A stretch of 64,000 bases of DNA, from contig NZ_JACOPD010000006.1 of assembly GCF_014287955.1 (NCBI RefSeq), positions 124,001 to 188,000 of the forward strand. The letters are read 5' to 3'. This document shows positions 16,361-26,100 of this stretch, piece after piece. The DNA is from Lachnospira hominis (ex Liu et al. 2021). Its GTDB lineage: Bacteria > Bacillota > Clostridia > Lachnospirales > Lachnospiraceae. The notes beneath the pieces were generated by a model. The model made no database searches. It was given only the letters and a program-made list of their open reading frames with translations, and had not been told where the DNA came from. Each line of letters starts with the position of its first letter. Position 1 is the first letter of the stretch. The position numbers were made by a program, and so were the translations under genes.

Positions 16361-17068
16361 ATGAAGGAACTTAAAAGAGTTATACTTAAACTTAGCGGAG
16401 AGGCACTTTCAGGAGAAGCAAAATCAGGATATGATGATGCTCTGATTGAAGATATTGCCCGTCAGGTTAAAAAGATAGTTGAAAAAGGAATAGATGTTGG
16501 TGTTGTTATCGGAGGCGGTAATTACTGGCGTGGTCGTTCTAATGATAATATTGACAGGACAAAAGCAGACCAGATTGGTATGCTTGCGACAATTATGAAT
16601 TGTATATATGTTTCTGAAATATTTAGATCATGTGGAATTAAGACAAATATTCTTACACCATTTGAATGTGGCAGCATGACTAAGTTGTTTTCAAAAGACA
16701 GAGCAAATAAGTATTTTGAAAAAGGCATGGTAGTTTTTTTTGCTGGTGGAACAGGTCATCCTTATTTTTCAACAGATACAGGAATTGTTCTTCGTGCGAT
16801 TGAGCTTGATGCAGATGCAATTCTTCTTGCAAAAGCAATAGATGGTGTGTATGACAGCGATCCTAAGATTAACCCGGCTGCTAAGAAGTATGACACACTT
16901 CCTATTCAGGAGGTTGTTGATAAAAAACTTGGAGTTATCGATATGACAGCTTCAGTTATGTGCATGGAAAATAAGATGCCGCTAATGATATTCGGTCTTA
17001 ATGAAAAAGACAGCATTCTTAATGCCATGACAGGTAAATTTAATGGTACTGTAGTAACAGTGGATTAA
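16361..17068 (+). CDS. pyrH: UMP kinase
   Basis: UMP kinase (235 residues) of the amino-acid kinase family; it makes UDP from UMP. It begins with RVILKLSGEALSG, then IDVGVVIGGGNYWRGR, FFAGGTGHPYFSTDT and KAIDGVYDSDP, all family signatures. GGAG at 16351-16354, six bases before ATG 16361, fixes the start; ATG 16349 upstream overlaps that site and is unlikely. It is followed by frr as in most bacteria. Confidence 0.97.
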   Translation: MKELKRVILKLSGEALSGEAKSGYDDALIEDIARQVKKIVEKGIDVGVVIGGGNYWRGRSNDNIDRTKADQIGMLATIMNCIYVSEIFRSCGIKTNILTPFECGSMTKLFSKDRANKYFEKGMVVFFAGGTGHPYFSTDTGIVLRAIELDADAILLAKAIDGVYDSDPKINPAAKKYDTLPIQEVVDKKLGVIDMTASVMCMENKMPLMIFGLNEKDSILNAMTGKFNGTVVTVD

Positions 17069-17103
17069 ATAAAAATAAAATTAAATTAAATGGAGATGAG
17101 ATA

Positions 17104-17655
17104 ATGAGCGATATTAAAGAATTTGAAAATAAGATGAGCAAAACAGTAGATGCATTAAAGGAAGATTATGTTACAATAAGAGCCGGAAGAGCTAATCCGC
17201 ATATTCTTGATAAGATTAAAGTTGATTATTATGGCACACCAACATCACTTCAGCAGGTTGCCAATATATCAGTTCCTGAGGCAAGAATGATTCAGATTCA
17301 GCCATGGGAGAGCAGTCTTATCAAAGAGATTGAAAAGGCAATTTTAGTATCAGATCTTGGAATTACACCTAATAATGATGGCAAGGTTATAAGACTTATT
17401 TTCCCTGAACTTACAGAAGACAGACGTAAGGAACTTGCAAAAGAAGTTAAGAAAAAAGGCGATAATGCCAAAGTTGCAATCAGAAATGTAAGACGCGATG
17501 CGAATGATTTATTTAAGAAGCAGAATAAAGCAGGAGAAATATCAGATGATGAACTTAAAGGAACAGAAGATGATATTCAGAAGCTTACAGATAAGTATGT
17601 TGGCATTATAGATGCAACAGTTGAAGAAAAAACAAAAGAAATTCTTACAGTATAA
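17104..17655 (+). CDS. frr: Ribosome recycling factor
   Basis: RRF of 183 residues, splitting post-termination ribosomes with EF-G. Motifs include TIRAGRANPHILDKI, VDYYGTPTSLQQVANI, PEARMIQIQPWE and TEDRRKELAKEVKKK. TGGAGATGAG precedes ATG 17104. A 200-base intergenic region with the triple SD repeat separates it from uppS. Confidence 0.98.
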   Translation: MSDIKEFENKMSKTVDALKEDYVTIRAGRANPHILDKIKVDYYGTPTSLQQVANISVPEARMIQIQPWESSLIKEIEKAILVSDLGITPNNDGKVIRLIFPELTEDRRKELAKEVKKKGDNAKVAIRNVRRDANDLFKKQNKAGEISDDELKGTEDDIQKLTDKYVGIIDATVEEKTKEILTV

Positions 17656-17719
17656 TTTTTATATGTGAATCCGTGGGATTCCGGTAGCTTTTAGCAGGTT
17701 GTGCCGGCTCCTGCGGATT

Positions 17720-17855
17720 TTCTTTAGAAAAAACAAGGAGGCAAATCCTCTGCTCCTGCGAGGGCAGTCGCATTTTTGCTTCGCAAAAACAAGGAGGCAA
17801 ATCCTCTCCTCGTCAAAGGACTCGGATTTTTGCTCCGCAAAAACAAGGAGGATTC
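17720..17855 (+). repeat. Tandem hairpin/SD/anti-SD leader element before uppS
   Basis: AAGGAGG occurs at 17735-17741, 17791-17797 and 17845-17851. The first two are followed by CAAATCCTCT, which is complementary to the preceding AGGAGG and can fold over it. The third is the ribosome site of uppS and leads straight to ATG 17856. Before the second and third copies stand TTTTTGCTTCGCAAAAA and TTTTTGCTCCGCAAAAA, perfect or near-perfect hairpins ending in a run of A. The segments between (GCTCCTGCGAGGGCAGTCG and CCTCGTCAAAGGACTCGG) differ. The same element, with changed hairpin bases, precedes moxR. Confidence 0.85.
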
Positions 17856-18596
17856 ATGGATTTTTTTAATGAAGAACTTGGACTTAAAATACCTGGTCAT
17901 GTTGCTGTTATTCTTGATGGTAACGGCCGTTGGGCAAAACAGAGAAAAATGCCCAGAACTTATGGACATAAAGTAGGAAGCCAGGTTGTTGAAGATATGC
18001 TTAATATTGTTGATGATCTTGGCGTTAAGTATTTTACAGTATATGCATTTTCAACAGAAAACTGGAAACGTTCACAAGAAGAAGTTTCAACTCTTATGGG
18101 AATTTTGAGGTGGTATCTTAAAGACTGTGTTAAAAAGTCAATGAAGAATAATGTAAGATGCCGTGTTATAGGAAGAAAAGAAGAACTCAGTCCTGATATA
18201 GTACAGAGTATTGAAAATCTTGAAGAAAAGACAAAGAATAATACAGGACTTAATTTTACAATAGCTATTAATTATGGCGGAAGAGATGAGATTACAAGAG
18301 CTGTCAAAAAGATAGCAGCTGATGTAAAGGCCGGAAAAATCAATCCGGATGATATTACTGAACAGACTATTACAGATAATCTTGATACACGGGAGCTTCC
18401 GGACCCGGATCTTCTTATAAGAACAAGCGGTGAGCAGAGATTATCCAATTATCTTCCGTGGCAGCTGGCATATACGGAGTTTTATTTTACTGATACATAC
18501 TGGCCTGATTTTAACAAAGAAGAGCTTATAAAGGCATTTGAGAAATATAATAAAAGAGAACGACGTTTTGGCGGCGTTAAGGAGGATGCTAAGTGA
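17856..18596 (+). CDS. uppS: Undecaprenyl diphosphate synthase (isoprenyl transferase)
   Basis: UppS (246 residues) condenses isopentenyl diphosphate onto farnesyl diphosphate to give the lipid carrier for wall synthesis. It has HVAVILDGNGRWAKQR with the catalytic Asp, YGHKVG, FSTENWKR and, near the end, LIRTSGEQRLSNYLPWQLAY. The ATG is four bases after the third AAGGAGG of the upstream repeat. The stop overlaps the GTG start of cdsA by four bases. Confidence 0.97.
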   Translation: MDFFNEELGLKIPGHVAVILDGNGRWAKQRKMPRTYGHKVGSQVVEDMLNIVDDLGVKYFTVYAFSTENWKRSQEEVSTLMGILRWYLKDCVKKSMKNNVRCRVIGRKEELSPDIVQSIENLEEKTKNNTGLNFTIAINYGGRDEITRAVKKIAADVKAGKINPDDITEQTITDNLDTRELPDPDLLIRTSGEQRLSNYLPWQLAYTEFYFTDTYWPDFNKEELIKAFEKYNKRERRFGGVKEDAK

Positions 18597-19402
18597 AAAC
18601 TAGAATTATAAGCGGAATATTTCTTGCAATAATTGCAGCTTCATCGCTTTATGTAGGAAGCTGGTATCTGTTTCTTTTATGTGCATTTATATCGCTTGTC
18701 GGAATGTATGAATTATACAGGGCAGCCGGTATACATGAAAAGCTGCTTGGAATCTGTGGCTATGTTGTAGCTGTGGCATATTATGTGTGCGTATGGCTTG
18801 GAAAATGGCAGCTTGAAACGCTTGTTTTTGTATTTGGACTTATGGCAATCATGACAATATATGTCATAACATTTCCAAAATATAAATCGCAGGATGCAAT
18901 GCTTGTCTTTACAGGAATATTTTACGTTGCAGTAATGCTTTCATATATATATAAAGTTAGAGTTGCTGGAGACGGCAAATATATAGTATGGCTTGTATTT
19001 GTATCATCATGGGGCAATGACACATTTGCATATTTTACAGGTGTTCTTTTTGGTAAACATAAGATGGCACCTAAGCTTTCTCCGAAAAAATCAGTTGAAG
19101 GAGCAGTTGGCGGTGTGACAGGTGCAACTTTACTGGGCATAATCTATGGATTTATAATAAGCGGAAGAATGTCCGGCATATTTGTGCATCCTGTATGGAC
19201 ATTTGCAATAGCAAGTTTTATAGGAGCGTTGTTATCTATAATCGGAGATCTGGCTGCATCTGCAATCAAGAGAAATTATGATATAAAAGATTATGGAAAA
19301 CTTATTCCGGGACACGGCGGAATCATGGACAGGTTTGACAGTGTGATATTCACGGCTCCGGCTGTATATTGGGCTGTTTACTTTATCAGTCACATAATGT
19401 AA
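18593..19402 (+). CDS. cdsA: Phosphatidate cytidylyltransferase
   Basis: CdsA (269 residues) makes CDP-diacylglycerol for phospholipid synthesis. It is polytopic with about seven or eight hydrophobic segments. The C-terminal signature is present: IGDLAASAIKRNYDIKDYGK, followed by PGHGGIMDRFDS. The start is GTG 18593, overlapping the uppS stop by four bases, so coupled translation is likely. Confidence 0.96.
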   Translation: MKTRIISGIFLAIIAASSLYVGSWYLFLLCAFISLVGMYELYRAAGIHEKLLGICGYVVAVAYYVCVWLGKWQLETLVFVFGLMAIMTIYVITFPKYKSQDAMLVFTGIFYVAVMLSYIYKVRVAGDGKYIVWLVFVSSWGNDTFAYFTGVLFGKHKMAPKLSPKKSVEGAVGGVTGATLLGIIYGFIISGRMSGIFVHPVWTFAIASFIGALLSIIGDLAASAIKRNYDIKDYGKLIPGHGGIMDRFDSVIFTAPAVYWAVYFISHIM

Positions 19403-19419
19403 GAAAGGCTTGAATAATT

Positions 19420-20562
19420 ATGAAAAGTGTATCTTTATTAGGTTCAACAGGTTCAATAGGAACACAGACATTAGATGTTATAAGAAAAAATAATGATATA
19501 AAAGTTGTGGCTCTCGCTGCAGGCACAAGAGTAAAAGAATTAGCTGAGCAGACCAGAGAATTTAAGCCGCAGCTTGTAAGCGTCAAAACACAGGAAAAGG
19601 CAAAAGAGCTGAAAGTTCTCCTTTCCGATATGGACGTTAAGATTGTATATGGCATGGAAGGACTTATTGAGGCAGCTACAATAGATGAAGCTGACATTGT
19701 AGTGACTGCGGTTGTGGGCATGATGGGAATAGAACCTACAATAGCGGCAATTAATGCACATAAAGATATTGCACTGGCAAATAAGGAGACACTTGTTACA
19801 GCCGGTCATATCATCATTAATCTTGCAAAAGAAAAAAATGTATCAATTTATCCTGTAGACAGCGAACATTCAGCAATATTCCAGTGCCTTAACGGTGAAA
19901 ACAGGGGACAGATTGATAAAATTCTTCTTACTGCATCAGGCGGTCCTTTCAGGGGAAAGACAAGAAAAGAACTTGAAAATGTTACACTTGCCGATGCATT
20001 AAAACACCCAAACTGGGCTATGGGAAGAAAAATCACAATAGATTCATCTACAATGGTAAACAAAGGACTTGAAGTTATAGAGGCACAGTGGCTTTTTGGT
20101 GTTCCTGTTGATAAAGTACAGGTTATAGTCCAGCCACAGAGCATAATTCATTCTATGGTGCAATTTGTTGACGGTGGTGTAATGGCCCAGCTTGGAAGTC
20201 CTGATATGCGTCTTCCTATTCAATATGCATTATATTACCCTGAGAGACGAATACTCGATACTAAAAGACTTGATTTTTATGAACTTGCACAGATTACATT
20301 TGAAAAACCTGATATGGAAACATTTAAGGGACTTAAATTTGCATATAATGCAGCAGAAAGAGGCGGCAATATTCCTACAGCAATGAATGCAGCCAACGAG
20401 CTTGCAGTAAGCAGATTTCTGGACGAAAAGATAAAATATCTTGATATATATGACATAATAGAGTATGCCATGGAAAATATTAAGTATATCGACAATCCTA
20501 CAGTTGAACAGATTCTTGAGACTGAAAAGACTGTATATGAAATGATTGAAAGCAGGTGGTGA
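19420..20562 (+). CDS. dxr: 1-deoxy-D-xylulose 5-phosphate reductoisomerase
   Basis: Dxr (380 residues) is the committed step of the MEP isoprenoid pathway. LLGSTGSIGTQTLDVI at the N-terminus is the NADPH-binding motif. LANKETLVTAG, PVDSEHSAIFQ with the metal-binding Asp and Glu, ASGGPFRG and NKGLEVIEA are further signatures. It fits with uppS upstream and ispG downstream. It ends two bases before the rseP start. Confidence 0.98.
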   Translation: MKSVSLLGSTGSIGTQTLDVIRKNNDIKVVALAAGTRVKELAEQTREFKPQLVSVKTQEKAKELKVLLSDMDVKIVYGMEGLIEAATIDEADIVVTAVVGMMGIEPTIAAINAHKDIALANKETLVTAGHIIINLAKEKNVSIYPVDSEHSAIFQCLNGENRGQIDKILLTASGGPFRGKTRKELENVTLADALKHPNWAMGRKITIDSSTMVNKGLEVIEAQWLFGVPVDKVQVIVQPQSIIHSMVQFVDGGVMAQLGSPDMRLPIQYALYYPERRILDTKRLDFYELAQITFEKPDMETFKGLKFAYNAAERGGNIPTAMNAANELAVSRFLDEKIKYLDIYDIIEYAMENIKYIDNPTVEQILETEKTVYEMIESRW

Positions 20563-20563
20563 T

Positions 20564-21943
20564 TTGATTTTAAATATAATCATAGCAATTATCATGATTG
20601 GACTTATTGTCCTTATTCATGAATTTGGACATTTTATAGTCGCAAAGGCTAATGGAGTCGCTGTAGTTGAGTTTTCAATAGGCTTCGGACCTAAGCTTTT
20701 CGGAATAAAAAAGGGAGATACTGAATACTGTCTGAAGCTTATACCATTCGGTGGTGCATGTATAATGCTTGGAGACGATATGCTTACACAGTCTGATGAT
20801 GGCAGTGAAGATGAAAATGGAGAAGATGAAGATTCAGATGATTTGCCTGCAAAAGAAAGAAGAGAAGAACTTTTAAAAAATTATGATGCAGACAAAGCAT
20901 TTGCAGCTAAAACAGTGTGGTCAAGAATTGCAATAATAGCTGCCGGACCTGTATTTAACTTTCTTCTTGCATTTGTGTTCGCTGTTATTATAATTGGAAG
21001 TGTCGGTACAGATCCATGTACTGTTGATGTTGTAGAGGATAGTTCACCGGCGGCAGCTGCGGGACTTCAAGTTGGTGATGAGATAACAAAAATTAACAAT
21101 AACGGCATTGCATTTTCAAAGGAATATGCATTTTATCAGGCATATCATGCATCTGATACAATGAATATAACATATAAGCGTGATGGTCAGAAATATACGA
21201 CAACAGTTACACCCGAGTACAGAAAACTGAGTGTATACAGACTTGGTATTACTATTAGCGACAACACACTTGTTGCCTCAGTAAGTGATAATTCGGCAGC
21301 TTCAAAAGCCGGAATTGAAAAAGGCGATGTGATAGTTTCAGTTGATGGAGTAAAGCCTACGGATGACAATAAAATTCCGCAGATAATTAATAATTCAGGC
21401 GGAAAAGAGATTGAGATGGTAGTAAAACGCGACGGTCAGGATGTTACATTAAAAGTTACGCCAACACTTGTTGAAAGCGAAGAATACTATACAGGTTTTG
21501 ACAGCTATGGATATCGTGTAAAAGTCAGCCCTGCACAGACAATACTCTGCTCGTTTAAAGAAGTAGGATACTGGATAGAAACAGTTGTAAAAAGTGTCGG
21601 AATGATGTTTACAGGTAAACTTGGAATTAATGATTTATCAGGACCGGTGGGCGTTGTGGATTCAGTTAATACTGTTGTTGAACAGAGTAAGCCGGATGGG
21701 GCATGGTATGTGTGTCTTAACATATTCCAGTATATTGTAATGTTAAGTGCTAACCTCGGAGTTATGAATCTCCTTCCTTTACCGGCACTTGATGGCGGAA
21801 GACTTCTTTTTATGTTTATTGAAGTGGTTAGAGGAAAACCTGTAAAGAAAGAGCGTGAGGGAATGGTTCATTTTGTCGGAATGGTTCTTCTTATGCTTCT
21901 TATGGTCTATATAATGTTTAAAGATATAGTTAATTTGTTTTAA
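20564..21943 (+). CDS. rseP: Site-2 intramembrane zinc metalloprotease RseP/RasP
   Basis: The 459-residue protein has the zinc motif HEFGH near residue 20 in the first membrane helix and the second metal-site motif NLLPLPALDGGRL near residue 410. Between are two PDZ-like domains (around 145-215 and 220-300). An acidic stretch near residues 80-105 rich in Asp, Glu and Ser precedes the second membrane helix. The family cleaves membrane-bound anti-sigma factors and signal peptides. AGGTGG upstream favours TTG 20564 over TTG 20546. Confidence 0.94.
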   Translation: MILNIIIAIIMIGLIVLIHEFGHFIVAKANGVAVVEFSIGFGPKLFGIKKGDTEYCLKLIPFGGACIMLGDDMLTQSDDGSEDENGEDEDSDDLPAKERREELLKNYDADKAFAAKTVWSRIAIIAAGPVFNFLLAFVFAVIIIGSVGTDPCTVDVVEDSSPAAAAGLQVGDEITKINNNGIAFSKEYAFYQAYHASDTMNITYKRDGQKYTTTVTPEYRKLSVYRLGITISDNTLVASVSDNSAASKAGIEKGDVIVSVDGVKPTDDNKIPQIINNSGGKEIEMVVKRDGQDVTLKVTPTLVESEEYYTGFDSYGYRVKVSPAQTILCSFKEVGYWIETVVKSVGMMFTGKLGINDLSGPVGVVDSVNTVVEQSKPDGAWYVCLNIFQYIVMLSANLGVMNLLPLPALDGGRLLFMFIEVVRGKPVKKEREGMVHFVGMVLLMLLMVYIMFKDIVNLF

Positions 21944-22021
21944 AATATTTGTTTTAGAATGTATTGACAGGGCAGTATGTTTGTCACAAAGGTATCATAA
22001 CTGTCCGGAAACGGAGTTTTT

Positions 22022-23077
22022 ATGTACAGAGATAATACGAAAATGGTAAAAATCGGTAACTGTGTAATCGGAGGCGGAAATAAAATCGCAATCCAGTCCA
22101 TGACAAATACAAGAACTGAAAATGTAAAAGAGACGGTAAAGCAGATTCTTGCTCTTGAAGAGGCAGGCTGTGACATAGTAAGATGCACGGTTCCGACGCA
22201 GGAGGCGGCAGATGCGATACGCGAGATAAAAAGATATATCCATATTCCGCTTGTTGCCGATATTCATTTTGATTACAGAATGGCAATCGCGGCGATTGAA
22301 AACGGTGCCGATAAAATCAGAATCAATCCCGGAAATATAGGAAGTACAGACAGAATCAAGGCGGTCGTAGATGCTGCAAAAGAAAGAAACATTCCTATTC
22401 GTGTCGGTGTAAACAGCGGCTCTCTTGAAAAAGACCTTATTGAAAAATATAATGGTGTTACAGCCGAAGGTCTCGTTGAGAGTGCACTTGATAAAGTTAA
22501 GATAATTGAAGATTTGGGATATGATAATCTTGTTATAAGTATCAAATCATCGGATGTTTTGATGTGCGTAAAAGCACATGAGCTTATTGCAGATAAGACA
22601 AATCATCCGCTTCATGTTGGAATAACAGAGTCAGGCACAGTATTTTCCGGAAGTATCAAATCAGCGATAGGATTAGGACTTATTCTTAATCAGGGTATCG
22701 GTGATACAATAAGAGTGTCATTAACAGACGACCCGGTAAAAGAGATTGAAGCTGCAAAGCTTATATTAAGAACACTTGGGTTGAGAAAAGGTGGAATTGA
22801 AGTTGTTTCATGCCCTACATGCGGGCGAACAAAGATTAATCTTATCGACCTTGCCGGAAGAGTTGAAAAGCTGGCAGCAGGATATGACCTTGATTTGAAA
22901 CTTGCTGTTATGGGATGCGTTGTAAACGGTCCGGGAGAGGCTAAAGAAGCAGATCTTGGAATTGCAGGCGGAGACGGCTGTGGCGTCCTTATTAAACATG
23001 GTGAAGTTGTGCGTAAAGTAGCTGAAAATGAGCTGCTTGACACATTAAAGTATGAGCTTGACCATTGGAATGACTAA
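22022..23077 (+). CDS. ispG: 4-hydroxy-3-methylbut-2-enyl diphosphate synthase
   Basis: IspG (351 residues) is the iron-sulfur enzyme converting MEcPP to HMBPP. Conserved parts include VKIGNCVIGGGNKIAIQSM, VADIHFDYRMAIAAIENG and IRINPGNIG. The 4Fe-4S ligands are in SCPTCGRT and MGCVVNGPGEAK. A CGGAG precedes ATG 22022. Its place after dxr and rseP is the common Firmicutes order. Confidence 0.97.
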   Translation: MYRDNTKMVKIGNCVIGGGNKIAIQSMTNTRTENVKETVKQILALEEAGCDIVRCTVPTQEAADAIREIKRYIHIPLVADIHFDYRMAIAAIENGADKIRINPGNIGSTDRIKAVVDAAKERNIPIRVGVNSGSLEKDLIEKYNGVTAEGLVESALDKVKIIEDLGYDNLVISIKSSDVLMCVKAHELIADKTNHPLHVGITESGTVFSGSIKSAIGLGLILNQGIGDTIRVSLTDDPVKEIEAAKLILRTLGLRKGGIEVVSCPTCGRTKINLIDLAGRVEKLAAGYDLDLKLAVMGCVVNGPGEAKEADLGIAGGDGCGVLIKHGEVVRKVAENELLDTLKYELDHWND

Positions 23078-23126
23078 AAGAAATATGAATGTTTTAATGT
23101 AAATGCTTTAGAGGAGTGTTATTTAG

Positions 23127-26100
23127 TTGAATAAATTTTTTGAAGTGTTTAATACACTTAAAGTGCCGGAGGAAATAGGAGTTTATCTTACTGATACGGA
23201 AGTTACCCGTGTATCAAAGACATCTACCAATTCTCTGGCACGTGTCTATTTAAGCAGTGAACGGCTTATAAGCAAGCAGGTAATATACAAGGCGGAGGAC
23301 GCTTTGAAAAAGCAGATATTCCGCATGAAAAATATGGATGTGCGTATAATTGACAGATACAGACTTTCAAAACAGTACACACCTGTCAAAATTATGGAAA
23401 TATATTATGACAGCATATTATTTGAACTTGAGAAATATTGGACTCTCGAATATAATCTGTTGAAAAATTCACAATGGGAATTTGATGGGGAACACTGTCT
23501 TGTGCTTACTCTTGAGGACGGATTTTTGTCAAGGACATATGCCGATACGCTTGCGGATTATTTCAAAAAAATATTTTTGAACCGTTTTGGGTTTGAAATT
23601 GATGTTATATATAAATATGCAAAAAAAGAGGGAAGTCACTACGAGCTTGAAAATGAGCATAAGCTGAATCTGCGTGTCGCACAGATTGAAAAGAATATGA
23701 GGGCGGCACAGGCAGCGGGCGACGGAGTGAACGAGGATTCTTCAAAAACAGCATTTTCAAATGGAACGTCAACAAGCTCAAAATCGGAAAATGCTGCATC
23801 ATCAGGTACAAAGTCAAATGATGGTGTAGTACAGGAGAATTCACGTCAATCATCGTTTGGAGACAAAAACAGAACCCAGTTTGGACAAAAGGGAAGCCAG
23901 AACGAGTATTACAAAAAGAAGCCGTCAAATCCGGATGTTTTATATGGAAGAGATTTTGACGAGGAACCTATGCCTATAGAGCAGGTGGATTCAGCACTAG
24001 GCGAGATTGTTATCGCGGGAATGATAAGAAAGGTTGACGAGCGTGAAATAAGAAATGAAAGAACAATTCTCATGTTTGACCTGACTGATTTTACGGATAC
24101 GATAACCGTTAAAATGTTTATTGCAAATGCACAGCTTCCTGAAGTCAAAGAGTACATAAAAAAAGGAAACTTTATAAAAGTCAAGGGTGTTGCGGCACTT
24201 GACAGATATGATCAGGAAATCTCAATTACGAGCGTGTGGGGTATCAGAAAATCGCAGGATAACCGCGAAGTGAGAAACGATTTGTCGCTTCACAAAAGAG
24301 TGGAGCTTCATTGCCATACGAAAATGAGTGACATGGATGGTGTTTCATCTGTTTCCGATATTATAAAACAGGCAATCCGCTGGGGACACAAAGGAATTGC
24401 AATTACGGACCACGGTGTTGTGCAGGCGTTTACGGACGCTTATCACACTATGGAAGACTTGAAAGGCAAATACAAGAAAAAGGGCGAAGAGCTTGATTTT
24501 AAGATAATATATGGTGTGGAAGCTTATCTTGTAGATGATACGCGTCAGATTGTAATTAATTCAATGGGGCAGAATTTCAATGATACGTTTGTTGTATTTG
24601 ACCTGGAGACTACGGGATTTTCGGCAGAAGTTGACAGAATTATCGAGATAGGTGCCGTAAAGATAAAAAATGGTGAGATTGTAGATAATTTCAGCAAATT
24701 TGTAAATCCTAAGATTCCGATTCCTTTCAGAATAGAAAAACTTACGGGAATTAACGATTCCATGGTTATGGAAGCGGAACCGATAGAAAAGATTCTTCCT
24801 GAATTTCTTGAATTCTGCGGAGATGCCGTCATGGTTGCACACAATGCAGGGTTTGATACAAGCTTTATAATAAATAACGCTGAAAGACTTGGAATAAAAT
24901 ATGACCCTACAATAATGGATACGGTGCTTCTGGCACAGTTTGTTATACCTAACCTTCATAATTATAAGCTGGATACGCTTTGTAAGCACCTTGCCGTATC
25001 GCTTGAAAACCACCACAGGGCTGTAGACGATGCACAGGCTACGGCATATATTTACCTTAAAATGGTAAAAATGCTTGAAGAAAGAGATATATTTGACTTG
25101 GATAAGTTAAATGAGGCAGGAAAACTAGATGATGAGGCGATAAAAAAGCTTCATCAGTATCACTGTATAATTCTTGCGTCAAGCGAGCAGGGAAGAATAA
25201 ATCTTTACAGGCTTATTTCGGCATCGCATCTTCAGTATTTCAGCCGTTTTCCTAAGATTCCCAAAAGCCTTGTAAACAAATACAGGGAAGGACTTATTAT
25301 AGGAAGTGCATGTGAGGCTGGAGAACTTTTCCGAGCTATGGTAAACGGCCGTTCCGAGGCTGAGATTGCAAGAATAGTATCGTTTTATGACTATCTTGAA
25401 GTACAGCCTATTGGCAATAACCGTTTTATGATAGAAAAAGATGATTATTATGTAAAAAATGAAGAAGATTTAAGAGATTTAAACAGAAGAATAATTGCAC
25501 TCGGTGAGAAGTTCTCAAAACCGGTTGTGGCTACATGTGATGTGCATTTTCTTAATCCGGAAGATGAAATTTACAGGCGTATAATTATGGCTGGCAAGGG
25601 CTTTGATGACGCAGACAACCAGGCTCCGCTTTATCTTCATACAACAGAAGAGATGCTGCATGAGTTTGATTATCTCGGAAGCGACAAGGCATACGAAATT
25701 GTTGTTGAAAATACAAATAAAATTCTTAATATGTGTGAAGATATAATTCCGGTTCGTCCTGATAAAAGACCTCCGGTAATTGAAAATTCTGACCAGATGT
25801 TAAGAACGATATGTGAAAACAGGGCGTTGGAGCTTTACGGCAACCCTCTGCCTGAAATAGTAAAAGAGCGTCTTGACAGAGAGCTTAATTCAATTATCAG
25901 TAATGGATATTCTGTTATGTATATAATTGCACAGAAGCTTGTATGGAAATCAAATGATGACGGATATCTTGTTGGCTCGAGAGGTTCTGTTGGTTCATCA
26001 TTTGCGGCTACGATGGCCGGTATCACGGAAGTAAATCCGTTAAGTCCTCATTATCTGTGCCCAAAATGCTACTATAACGAATTTGATTCGGAAGACGTTA

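Noticed and set aside
17720..17855. Possible CRISPR-like array (repeat units separated by different segments)
   Set aside because: There are only three units, the spacer segments are related and about 19 bases, there are no cas genes, and the last unit is a gene's ribosome site.
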